Source: Ptiloglossa arizonensis | Taxonomy: Eukaryota > Arthropoda > Insecta > Hymenoptera > Colletidae | NCBI RefSeq assembly: GCF_051014685.1 | Contig: NW_027478538.1 | Span: 930,001 to 994,000, forward strand | DNA: 64,000 nt | Direction: 5' to 3' | In this document: piece by piece, positions 50,821 to 61,889 of the stretch | How the letters are laid out: the number at the start of each line of letters is the position of its first letter | Position numbering within the stretch: the first letter of the stretch is position 1 | Made by a program: the position numbers and the translations under genes | The notes under the pieces: generated by a model | The model's input: the letters and a program-made list of their open reading frames with translations, nothing else | What the model was told of the DNA's origin: nothing | Databases searched by the model: none

Positions 50821-51070
50821 CATTCTGGTTAAGCGTTTGGACCAGCAGAATTGCGAAAAATTTTTTGCCTTCTCAACCATTTCTTGGCTTCAAACTCCCA
50901 TATCTCGCGAACGGATTGACCTAACCCAAAAATTCCTGTAGCGTCTGAAAGTAGAAACTCGCCCGATTACAACGGTATGTGTATTTTTTCCCCAGCCCAT
51001 TCGGGTTAAGCGTTTGGATCAGCAGAATTGCGAAAAATTTGTTGTCTTCTCAACCATTTCTTAGTTTCAA
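50821..51070 (+). repeat. Non-duplicated link inside the 8-unit repeat
   Basis: Ordinary B sequence: 'ggaccagcag', then a unit with 'ttccccagcccattcggg' and 'ggatcagcag'. The corresponding stretch left of copy 1 (about 49,405-49,654) differs in several positions, so the duplicated tract is shorter than the 1,416-bp period. Confidence 0.7.
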
Positions 51071-52236
51071 AGTCCCATATCTCGCGAAAGGATTGACCAA
51101 ACCCAAAAATTCCTGCTGCGTCAGAAAGTAGAAACTCGCCCGATTACAACTGTATGCGTATTTTTTCCCTAGGCCATTCTGGTTAAGCGTTTGGAGCAGC
51201 AGCATTGCGAAAAATTTGTTGTCTTCTCAACCATTTCTTAGCTTCACACTCGCATATCTCGCGAACGGATTGACCGAACCCAAAAATTCCTATTGCCTCT
51301 GAAAGTAGAAACTAGCCCGATTACAACGGTATGTGTATTTTCTCCCTAGGCCATTCTGGTTAAGCGTTTGGAGCAGCAGTATTGCGAAAAATTTGTTGTC
51401 TTCTCAACCATTTCTTGGCTTCAAACTCCCATATCTCTCAAACGGATTGACCTAACCCAAAAATTCCTATTGCATCTGAAAGTAGAATCTCGCCCGATTA
51501 CCGCGGTATGTGTATTTTTTCCCTAGGCCATTCTGGTTAAGCGTTTGGAGCAGCAGAATTGCGAAAAATTTTTTGCCTTCTCAATCATTTCTTAGCTTCA
51601 AACTCCCATATCTCGCGAAAGGATTGACCTAACCCAAAAATTCCTATTGCATCTGAAAGTAGAAACCCGCCCGATTGCAACGGTATTTGTATTTTTTCCC
51701 TAGGCCATTCTGGTTAAGCGTTTGGAGCAGCAGAATTGCGAAAAATTTTTTGACTTCTCTACCATTTCTTGGCTTCAAACTCCCATATCTCGCGAACGGA
51801 CTGACCTAACCCAAATATTCCTGTTGCATCTGAAAGTAGAAACTCGCCCGATTACAACGATATGTGTATTTTTTCCCTAGGCCATTCTGGTTAAGCGTTT
51901 GGAGCAGCAGAATTGTGAAAAATTTTTTGCCTTCTCATCCATTTCTTGGATTCAAACTCCCGTATCTCGCAAACGGATTGACCTAACCCAAAAATTCCAA
52001 TTTCATCTGAAAGTAGAATCTCGCCCGATTACAGCGGTATGTGTATTTTTTCCCGAGGCCATTCTGGTTAAGCGTTTGGAGCAGCAGAATTGCGAAAAAT
52101 TTTTTGCCTTCTCAACCATTTCTTGGCTTCAAACTCCCATATCTCGCGAACGGATTGACCTAACCCAAAAATTCCTATTGCATCTGAAAGTAGAAACTCG
52201 CCCGATTACAACGTTATGTGTATTTCTTCCCTAGGC
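51071..52236 (+). repeat. B tract of the 8-unit repeat, copy 2
   Basis: Counterpart of 49,655-50,820. Small differences: 'aaaatttgttgtc' here against 'aaaatttgatgtc' (about 49,790), and 'agcagtattgcg' at about 51,376 against 'agcagcattgcg'. After 52,236 the copies part ('ggttatgcg' here, 'ggttaagcg' after copy 1). Confidence 0.88.
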
Positions 52237-52967
52237 CATTCTGGTTATGCGTTTGGAGCAGCAGAAGTGCGAAAAATTTGTTGTCTTCTCAACCATTTCT
52301 TAGCTTCAAACTCCCATATCTCGCGAACGGATTGACCTAACCCAAAAATTCCTATTGCATCTGAAAGTAGAAACTCGCCCGATTACAACGGTATGTGTAT
52401 TTTTTCCCTAGGCCATTCTGGTTAAGCGTTTGGAGCAGCAGAAATGCGAAAAATTTTTTACCTTCCCAACCATTTCTTGGCTTCAAACTCCCATATCTCG
52501 CGAACGGATTGACCTAACCCAAAAATTCCTGTAGCGTCTGAAAGTAGATACTCGCCCGATTACAACGGTATGTTTATTTTTTCCCCAGCCCATTCTGGTT
52601 AAGCGTTTGGATCAGCAGAATTGCGAAAAATTTGTTGTCTTCTCAACCATTTCTTAGATTCAAAGTCCCATATCTCGCGAACGGATTGACCAAACCCAAA
52701 AATTCTTGCTGCGTCAGAAAGTAGAAACTCGCCCGATTACAACTGTATGCGTATTTTTTCCCTAGGCCATTGTGGTTAAGCGTTTGGAGCAGCAGCATTG
52801 CGAAAAATTTGTTGTCTTCTCAACCATTTCTTAGCTTCACACTCGCATATCTCGCGAACGGATTGACCTAACCCAAAAATTCCTATTGCCTCTGAAAGTA
52901 GAAACTAGCCCGATTACAACGGTATGTGTATTTTCTCCCTAGGCCATTCTGGTTAAGCGTTTGGATT
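52237..52967 (+). repeat. B units, no clear long-range partner
   Basis: Four units with 'ggttatgcgtttgg', 'agaaatgcgaaaaatttt', 'gtttattttttccccag' and 'aattcttgctgcgtcag'. They resemble the 53.2-53.5 kb units but without a fixed offset. Confidence 0.7.
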
Positions 52968-54617
52968 AGCAGAATTGCGAAAAATTTTTTGCCTTCTCAA
53001 CCATTTCTTGGCTTCAAACTCCCATATCTCGCGAACGGATTGACCTATCCCAAAAATTCCTATCGCATCTGAAAGTAGAAACTCGTCCGATTTCAACGGT
53101 ATGTGTATTTTTTCCCTAGGCCATTCTGGTTAAGCGTTTGGACCAGCAGAATTGCGAAAAATTTTTTGCCTTCTCAACCATTTCTTGGCTTCAAACTCCC
53201 ATATCTCGCGAACGGATTGACCTAACCCAACAATTCCTGTAGCGTCTGAAAGTAGAAACTCGCCCGATTACAACGGTATGTGTATTTTTTCCCCAGCCCA
53301 TTCTGGTTAAGCGTTTGGATCAGCAGAATTGCGAAAAATTTGTTGTCTTCTCAACCATTTCTTAGTTTCAAAGTCCCATATCTCGCGAACGGATTGACCA
53401 AACCCAAAAATTCCTGCTGCGTCAGAAAGTAGAAACTCGCCCGATTACAACTGTGTGCGTATTTTTTCCCTAGGCCATTCTTGTTAAGCGTTTGGAGCAG
53501 CAGCATTGCGAAAAATTTGTTGTCTTCTCAACCATTTCTTAGCTTCACACTCGCATATCTCGCGAACGGATTGACCTAACCCAAAAATTCCTATTGCCTC
53601 TGAAAGTAGAAACTAGCCCGATTACAACGGTATGTGTATTTTTTCCCAGCCCATTCTGGTTAAGCGTTTGGAGCAGCAGAATTGCGAAAAATTTTTTGCC
53701 TTCTCAACCATTTCTTGGCTTCAAACTCCCATATCTCGCGAACGGATTGACCAAACCCAAAAATTCCTGTTGCGTCTGAAAGTAGAAACACGCCCGGTTA
53801 CTACAGTATGTGTATTTTTTCCCTAGGCCATTCTGGTTAAGCGTTTGGAGCAGCAGAATTGCGAAAAATTTTTTGCCTTCTCAACCATTTCTTGGCTTCA
53901 AACTCCCATATCTCGCGAACGGATTGACCTAACCCAAAAATTCCTGTTGCATCTGAAAGTAGAAACTCGCCCGATTACAACGGTAAGTGTATTTCTTCCC
54001 TAGGCCATTCTGGTTATGCGTTTGGAGCAGCAGAAGTGCGAAAAATTTGTTGTCTTCTCAAACATTTCTTAGCTTCAAACTCCCATATCTCGCGGACGGA
54101 TTGACCTAACCCAAAAATTCCTGTAGCGTCTGAAAGTAGAAACTCGCCCGATTACAACGGTATGTGTATTTTTTCCCCAGCCCATTCTGGTTAAGCGTTT
54201 GGATCAGCAGAATTGCGAAAAATTTGTTGTCTTCTTAACCATTTCTTAGTATCAAAGTCCCATATCTCGCGAACGGATTGACCAAACCCAAAAATTCCTG
54301 CTGCGTCAGAAAGTAGAAACTCGCCCGTTTTCAACGGTATGTGTATTTTCTCCCTAGGCCATTCTGGTTAAGCGTTTGGATTAGCAGAATTGCGAAAAAT
54401 TTTTTGCCTTCTCAACCATTTCTTGGCTTCAAACTCCCATATCTCGCGAACGGATTGACCTAACCCAAAAATTCCTATTGCATCTGAAAGTAGAAACTCG
54501 CCCGATTACAACGGCATGTGTATTTTTTCCCTAGACCATTCTGGTTAAGCGTTTGGACCAGCAGAATTGCGAAAAATTTTTTGCCTTCTCAACCATTTCT
54601 TGGCTTCAAACTCCCAT
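52968..54617 (+). repeat. B block, copy 1 (partner at +4,423)
   Basis: Matches 57,391-59,040. Shared markers: 'gacctatccc' with 'cctatcgcatc', 'ctcgtccgatttcaacgg', 'cccaacaattcc', 'actgtgtgcg', the one-base-short 'tttttcccagccc', 'acgcccggttactacag', 'cggtaagtg' and 'ctcgcggacgg'. A patch around 53,340-53,375 ('gttgtcttctc', 'tagtttcaaagtccc') is replaced at 57,763-57,798 by 'gttgccttctc' and 'tggcttcaaactccc'. Confidence 0.87.
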
Positions 54618-55743
54618 ATCTCGCGAACGGATTGACCTAACCCAAAAATTCCTATTGCATCTGAAAGTAGAAACTAGCCCGATTACAACGGTATGCGTAT
54701 TTTTTCCCTAGGCCATTCAGGTTAAGAGTTTGGAGCAGCAGAATTGCGAAAAATTTTTTGCCTTCTCAATCATTTCTTAGCTTCAAACTCCCATATCTCG
54801 GGAACGGATTGACCTAACCCAAAAATTCCTATTGCATCTGAAAGTAGAAACTCGCCCGATTACAACGGTATGTGTATTTCTTCCCTAGGCCATTCTGGTT
54901 ATGCGTTTGGAGCAGCAGAAGTGCGAAAAATTTGTTGTCTTCTCAACCATTTCTTAGCTTCAAACTCCCATATCTCGCGAACGGATTGACCTAACCCAAA
55001 AATTCCTGTAGCGTCTGAAAGTAGAAACTCGCCCGATTACAACGGTATGTGTATTTTTTCCCCAGCCCATTCTGGTTAAGCGTTTGGATCAGCAGAATTG
55101 CGAAAAATTTGTTGCCTTCTCAACCATTTCTTGGCTTCAAACTCCCATATCTCGCGAACGGAATGACCTAACCCAAAAATTCCTGTAGCGTCTGGAAGTA
55201 GGAACTCGCCCGATTACAACGGTATGTGCATTTTTTCCCTAGCCCATTCTGGTCAAGCGTTTGGAGCAGCAGAATTGCGAAAAATTTGTTGTCTTCTCAA
55301 CCATTTCTTAGCTTCAAACTCCCATATCTCGCGAACGGATTGACCTAACCCAAAAATTCCTATTGCATCTGAAAGTAGAAACTCGCCCGATTACAACGGT
55401 ATGTGTATTTTTTCCCTAGGCCATTCTGGTTAAGCGTTTGGAGCAGCAGAAGTGCGAAAAATTTGTTGTCTTCTCAACCATTTCTTAGCTTCAAACTCCC
55501 ATATCTCGCGAACGGATTGACCTAACCCAAAAATTCCTGTTGCATCTGAAAGTAGAAACTCGCCCGATTACAACGGTATGTGTATTTTTTCCCTACGCCA
55601 TTCTGGTTAAGCGTTTGGAGCAGCAGAATTGCGAAAAATTTTTTGCCTTCTCAACCATTTCTTGGCTTCAAACTCCCATATCTCGCGAACGGATTGACCT
55701 AACCCAAAAATTCCTATTGCATCTGAAAGTAGAAACTCGCCCG
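54090..55743 (+). repeat. B module, copy 1 of 3
   Basis: Recurs at 59,044-60,697 (offset 4,954 = 28 units minus 2) and at about 61,890-63,528 (a further 2,831 = 16 units minus 1). Unique markers are 'ggccattcaggttaagag' at 54,711, 59,665 and 62,496, 'gcgaacggaatgacc' and 'gtaggaactcg' with 'gtatgtgcat'. It overlaps the end of the previous block because the block pairs were made by separate events. Confidence 0.85.
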
Positions 55744-57390
55744 ATTACAACGGTGTGTGTATTTCTTCCCTAGGCCATTCTGGTTAAGCGCTTGGAGCAG
55801 CAGAATTGCGATAAATTTTTTGCCTTCTCAACCATTTCTTGGCTTCAAACTCCCATATCTCGCGAACGGATTGACCTAACCCAAAAATTCCTATTGCATC
55901 TGAAAGTAGAAACTCGCCCGATTACAACTGCATGCGTATTTTTTCCCTAGGCCATTCTGGTTTAGCGTTTGGAGCAGCAGAATTGCGAAAAATTTGTTGT
56001 CTTCTCAACCATTTCTTAGCTTCAAACTCCCATATCTCGCGAACGGATTGACCTAACCCAAAAATTCCTGTTGCATCTGAAAGTAGAAACTCGCCCGATT
56101 ACAACGGTATGTGTATTTTTTCCCTAGGCCATTCTTGTTAAGCGTTTGGAGCAGCAGAATTGCGAAAAATTTTTTGCCTTCTCAACCATTTCTTGGCTTC
56201 AAACTCCCATATCTCGCGAACGGATTGACATAACCCAAAAATTCCTATTGCATCTGAAAGTAGAAACTCGCCCGATTACAGCGGTATGTGTATTTTTTCC
56301 CTAGTCCATTCTGGTTAAGCGTTTGGAGCAGCAGAATTGCGAAAATTTTTTTGCCTTCTCAACCATTTCTTGGCTTCAAACTCACATATCTCGCGAACGG
56401 ATTGACCTAACCCAAAAATTACTGTAGCGTCTGGAAGTAGAAACTCGCCCGATTACAAAGGTATGTGTATTTTTTCCCTAGCCCATTCTGGTCAAGCGTT
56501 TGGAGCAGCAGAATTGTGAAAAATTTTTTGCCTTCTCAACCATTTCTTGGCTTCAAACTCCCATATCTCGCGAACGGATTGACCTAACCCAAAAATTCCT
56601 GTAGCGTCTGGAAGTAGAAACTCGCCCGATTACAACGGTATGTGTATTTTTTCCCTAGCCCATTCTGGTCAAGCGTTTGGAGCAGCAGAATTGCGAAAAA
56701 TTTGTTGTCTTCTCAACCATTTCTTAGCTTCAAACTCCCATATCTCGCGAACGGATTGACCTAACCCAAAAATTCCTATTGCATCTGAAAGTAGAAACTC
56801 GCCCGATTACAAGGGTATGTGTATTTTTCCCTAGGCTATTCTGGTTAAGCGTTTGGAGCAGCAGAATAGCGAAAAATTTGTTGCCTTCTCAACCATTTCT
56901 TGGCTTCAATATCCCATATCTTGCGAACGGATTGACCTAACCAAAAAATTCCTATTGCATCTGAAAGTAGAAACTCGCCCGATTACAGCGGTATGTGTAT
57001 TTTTTCCCTAGGCCATTCTGGTTATGCGTTTGGAGCAGCAGAATTGCGAAAAATTTTTTGCCTTCTCAACCATTTCTTGGCTTCAAACTCCCATATCTCG
57101 CGAACGGATTGACCTAACCCAAAAATTCCTGTAGCGTCTGGAAGTAGAAACTCTCCCGATTACAACGGTATGTGTATTTTTTCCCTAGCCCATTCTGGTC
57201 AAGCTTTTGGAGCAGCAGAATAGCGAAAAATTTGTTGCCTTCTCAACCATTTCTTGGCTTCAAACTCCCATATCTCGCGAACGGATTGACATAACCCAAA
57301 AATTCCTGTTGCGTCTGAAAGTAGAAACTCGCCCGATTTCAGCGGTATGTGTATTTTTTCCCTAGCCCATTCTGGTTAAGCGTTTGGAGC
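55744..57390 (+). repeat. B units, including three units deleted from the 60.7-kb copy
   Basis: 55,744 to about 56,274 (531 bp, with 'gtgtgtgtatttcttccc', 'gcgataaatttt' and 'aactgcatgcg') is present here and in the third copy (63,529 to the window end) but absent at 60,697. The rest, 56,275 to about 56,970, matches 60,698-61,393 at 4,423 bp and shares 'cttcaatatcccatatcttg'. Confidence 0.82.
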
Positions 57391-59040
57391 AGCAGAATTG
57401 CGAAAAATTTTTTGCCTTCTCAACCATTTCTTGGCTTCAAACTCCCATATCTCGCGAACGGATTGACCTATCCCAAAAATTCCTATCGCATCTGAAAGTA
57501 GAAACTCGTCCGATTTCAACGGTATGTGTATTTTTTCCCTAGGCCATTCTGGTTAAGCGTTTGGACCAGCAGAATTGCGAAAAATTTTTTGCCTTCTCAA
57601 CCATTTCTTGGCTTCAAACTCCCATATCTCGCGAACGGATTGACCTAACCCAACAATTCCTGTAGCGTCTGAAAGTAGAAACTCGCCCGATTACAACGGT
57701 ATGTGTATTTTTTCCCCAGCCCATTCTGGTTAAGCGTTTGGATCAGCAGAATAGCGAAAAATTTGTTGCCTTCTCAACCATTTCTTGGCTTCAAACTCCC
57801 ATATCTCGCGAACGGATTGACCAAACCCAAAAATTCCTGCTGCGTCAGAAAGTAGAAACTCGCCCGATTACAACTGTGTGCGTATTTTTTCCCTAGGCCA
57901 TTCTTGTTAAGCGTTTGGAGCAGCAGCATTGCGAAAAATTTGTTGTCTTCTCAACCATTTCTTAGCTTCACACTCGCATATCTCGCGAACGGATTGACCT
58001 AACCCAAAAATTCCTATTGCCTCTGAAAGTAGAAACTAGCCCGATTACAACGGTATGTGTATTTTTTCCCAGCCCATTCTGGTTAAGCGTTTGGAGCAGC
58101 AGAATTGCGAAAAATTTTTTGCCTTCTCAACCATTTCTTGGCTTCAAACTCCCATATCTCGCGAACGGATTGACCAAACCCAAAAATTCCTGTTGCGTCT
58201 GAAAGTAGAAACACGCCCGGTTACTACAGTATGTGTATTTTTTCCCTAGGCCATTCTGGTTAAGCGTTTGGAGCAGCAGAATTGCGAAAAATTTTTTGCC
58301 TTCTCAACCTTTTCTTGGCTTCAAACTCCCATATCTCGCGAACGGATTGACCTAACCCAAAAATTCCTGTTGCATCTGAAAGTAGAAACTCGCCCGATTA
58401 CAACGGTAAGTGTATTTCTTCCCTAGGCCATTCTGGTTATGCGTTTGGAGCAGCAGAAGTGCGAAAAATTTGTTGTCTTCTCAAACATTTCTTAGCTTCA
58501 AACTCCCATATCTCGCGGACGGATTGACCTAACCCAAAAATTCCTGTAGCGTCTGAAAGTAGAAACTCGCCCGATTACAACGGTATGTGTATTTTTTCCC
58601 CAGCCCATTCTGGTTAAGCGTTTGGATCAGCAGAATTGCGAAATATTTGTTGTCTTCTCAACCATTTCTTAGTATCAAAGTCCCATATCTCGCGAACGGA
58701 TTGACCAAACCCAAAAATTCCTGCTGCGTCAGAAAGTAGAAACTCGACCGATTTCAACGGTATGTGTATTTTCTCCCTAGGCCATTCTGGTTAAGCGTTT
58801 GGATTAGCAGAATTGCGAAAAATTTTTTGCCTTCTCAACCATTTCTTGGCTTCAAACTCCCATATCTCGCGAATGGATTGACCTAACCCAAAAATTCCTA
58901 TTGCATCTGAAAGTAGAAACTCGCCCGATTACAACGGCATGTGTATTTTTTCCCTAGGCCATTCTGGTTAAGCGTTTGGACCAGCAGAATTGCGAAAAAT
59001 TTTTTGCCTTCTCAACCATTTCTTGGCTTCAAACTCCCAT
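57391..59040 (+). repeat. B block, copy 2
   Basis: Counterpart of 52,968-54,617, with private changes 'caaccttttcttgg' at about 58,305 and 'gcgaaatatttg' at 58,639. The end (from about 58,510) is itself repeated three units further on. Confidence 0.85.
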
Positions 59041-59571
59041 ATCTCGCGGACGGATTGACCTAACCCAAAAATTCCTGTAGCGTCTGAAAGTAGAAACTCG
59101 CCCGATTACAACGGTATGTGTATTTTTTCCCCAGCCCATTCTGGTTAAGCGTTTGGATCAGCAGAATTGCGAAATATTTGTTGTCTTCTCAACCATTTCT
59201 TAGTATCAAAGTCCCATATCTCGCGAACGGATTGACCAAACCCAAAAATTCCTGCTGCGTCAGAAAGTAGAAACTCGACCGATTTCAACGGTATGTGTAT
59301 TTTCTCCCTAGGCCACTCTGGTTAAGCGTTTGGATTAGCAGAATTGCGAAAAATTTTTTGCCTTCTCAACCATTTCTTGGCTTCAAACTCCCATATCTCG
59401 CGAATGGATTGACCTAAACCAAAAATTCCTATTGCATCTGAAAGTAGAAACTCGCCCGATTACAACGGCATGTGTATTTTTTCCCTAGGCCATTCTGGTT
59501 AAGCGTTTGGACCAGCAGAATTGCGAAAAATTTTTTGCCTTCTCAACCATTTCTTGGCTTCAAACTCCCAT
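58510..59571 (+). repeat. Three-unit (531-bp) tandem repeat in B
   Basis: 'gcgaaatatttg', 'ctcgaccgatttcaacgg', 'ggattagcag' and 'gcgaatggattg' occur at 58,639-58,880 and again 531 bp later. The private 'ctcgaccg' in both copies shows direct duplication. The second copy has 'ggccactctgg' and 'cctaaaccaaaaa'. Confidence 0.83.
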
Positions 59572-60697
59572 ATCTCGCGAACGGATTGACCGAACCCAAA
59601 AATTCCTATTGCATCTGAAAGTAGAAACTAGCCCGATTACAACGGTATGCGTATTTTTTCCCTAGGCCATTCAGGTTAAGAGTTTGGAGCAGCAGAATTG
59701 CGAAAAATTTTTTGCCTTCTCAATCATTTCTTAGCTTCAAACTCCCATATCTCGCGAACGGATTGACCTAACCCAAAAATTCCTATTGCATCTGAAAGTA
59801 GAAACTCGCCCGATTACAACGGTATGTGTATTTCTTCCCTAGGCCATTCTGGTTATGCGTTTGGAGCAGCAGAAGTGCGAAAAATTTGTTGTCTTCTCAA
59901 CCATTTCTTAGCTTCAAACTCCCATATCTCGCGAACGGATTGACCTAACCCAAAAATTCCTGTAGCGTCTGAAAGTAGAAACTCGCCCGAATACAACGGT
60001 ATGTGTATTTTTTCCCCAGCCCATTCTGGTTAAGCGTTTGGATCAGCAGAATTGCGAAAAATTTGTTGCCTTCTCAACCATTTCTTGGCTTCAAACTCCC
60101 ATATCTCGCGAACGGAATGACCTAACCCAAAAATTCCTGTAGCGTCTGGAAGTAGGAACTCGCCCGATTACAACGGTATGTGCATTTTTTCCCTAGCCCA
60201 TTCTGGTCAAGCGTTTGGAGCAGCAGAATTGCGAAAAATTTGTTGTCTTCTCAACCATTTCTTAGCTTCAAACTCCCATATCTCGCGAACGGATTGACCT
60301 AACCCAAAAATTCCTATTGCATCTGAAAGTAGAAACTCGCCCGATTACAACGGTATGTGTATTTTTTCCCTAGGCCATTCTGGTTAAGCGTTTGGAGCAG
60401 CAGAAGTGCGAAAAATTTGTTGTCTTCTCAACCATTTCTTAGCTTCAAACTCCCATATCTCGCGAACGGATTGACCTAACCCAAAAATTCCTGTTGCATC
60501 TGAAAGTAGAAACTCGCCCGATTACAACGGTATGTGTATTTTTTCCCTACGCCATTCTGGTTAAGCGTTTGGAGCAGCAGAATTGCGAAAAATTTTTTGC
60601 CTTCTCAACCATTTCTTGGCTTCAAACTCCCATATCTCGCGAACGGATTGACCTAACCCAAAAATTCCTATTGCATCTGAAAGTAGAAACTCGCCCG
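59044..60697 (+). repeat. B module, copy 2 of 3
   Basis: Counterpart of 54,090-55,743, with 'cgcccgaatac' near 59,985 and 'gaccgaaccc' near 59,588 as private changes. At its right end it passes directly to 'ttacagcggtatg' with 'ctagtccattctgg', skipping three units. Confidence 0.85.
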
Positions 60698-61889
60698 ATT
60701 ACAGCGGTATGTGTATTTTTTCCCTAGTCCATTCTGGTTAAGCGTTTGGAGCAGCAGAATTGCGAAAATTTTTTTGCCTTCTCAACCATTTCTTGGCTTC
60801 AAACTCACATATCTCGCGAACGGATTGACCTAACCCAAAAATTACTGTAGCGTCTGGAAGTAGAAACTCGCCCGATTACAACGGTATGTGTATTTTTTCC
60901 CTAGCCCATTCTGGTCAAGCGTTTGGAGCAGCAGAATTGTGAAAAATTTTTTGCCTTCTCAACCATTTCTTGGCTTCAAACTCCCATATCTCGCGAACGG
61001 ATTGACCTAACCCAAAAATTCCTGTAGCGTCTGGAAGTAGAAACTCGCCCGATTACAACGGTATGTGTATTTTTTCCCTAGCCCATTCTGGTCAAGCGTT
61101 TGGAGCAGCAGAATTGCGAAAAATTTGTTGTCTTCTCAACCATTTCTTAGCTTCAAACTCCCATATCTCGCGAACGGATTGACCTAACCCAAAAATTCCT
61201 ATTGCATCTGAAAGTAGAAACTCGCCCGATTACAAGGGTATGTGTATTTTTCCCTAGGCTATTCTGGTTAAGCGTTTGGAGCAGCAGAATAGCGAAAAAT
61301 TTGTTGCCTTCTCATCCATTTCTTGGCTTCAATATCCCATATCTTGCGAACGGATTGACCTAACCAAAAAATTCCTATTGCATCTGAAAGTAGAAACTCG
61401 CCCGATTACAACGGCATGTGTATTTTTTCCCTAGGCCATTCTGGTTAAGCGTTTGGAGCAGCAGAATTGCGAAAAATTTTTTGCCTTCTCAACCATTTCT
61501 TGGCTTCAAACTCCCATATCTCGCGAACGGATTGACCTAACCCAAAAATTCCTATGGCATCTGAAAGTAGAAACTCGCCCGATTACAGCGGTATGTATAT
61601 TTTTTCCCTAGGCCATTCTGGTTATGCGTTTGGAGCAGCAGAACTGCGAAAAATTTGTTGTCTTCTCAACCATTTCTTAGCTTCAAACTCCCATATCTCG
61701 CGAACGGATTGACCTAACCCAAAAATTCCTGTAGCGTCTGGAAGTAGAAACTCGCCCGATTACAACGGTATGTGTATTTTTTCCCTAGGCCACTCTGGTT
61801 AAGCGTTTGGAGCATCAGAATTGCGAAATATTTTTTGCCTTCTCAACCATTTCTTGGCTTGAAACTCCCATATCTCGCGAACAGATTGA
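60698..61889 (+). repeat. B units linking module copies 2 and 3
   Basis: 60,698-61,393 matches 56,275-56,970. 61,551 to about 61,880 matches 45,271-45,600, 16,280 bp away (92 units minus 4), sharing 'cctatggcatc', 'ggttatgcg', 'agaactgcg', 'gcgaaatatttttt' and 'cttgaaactcc' or 'tttgaaactcc'. A private change is 'ggtatgtatat' near 61,590. Confidence 0.8.
61399..61575 (+). repeat. Reference unit, subfamily B
   Basis: This 177-bp unit is close to the B consensus, with two private-looking differences: 'cggcatgtg' for 'cggtatgtg', and 'cctatggcatc' for 'cctattgcatc'. It has CCTAGG at unit positions 32-37, the A5T6 dyad 'gaaaaattttttgcc' in the middle, TCGCGA at 123-128, and no CTCGAG. Confidence 0.9.
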
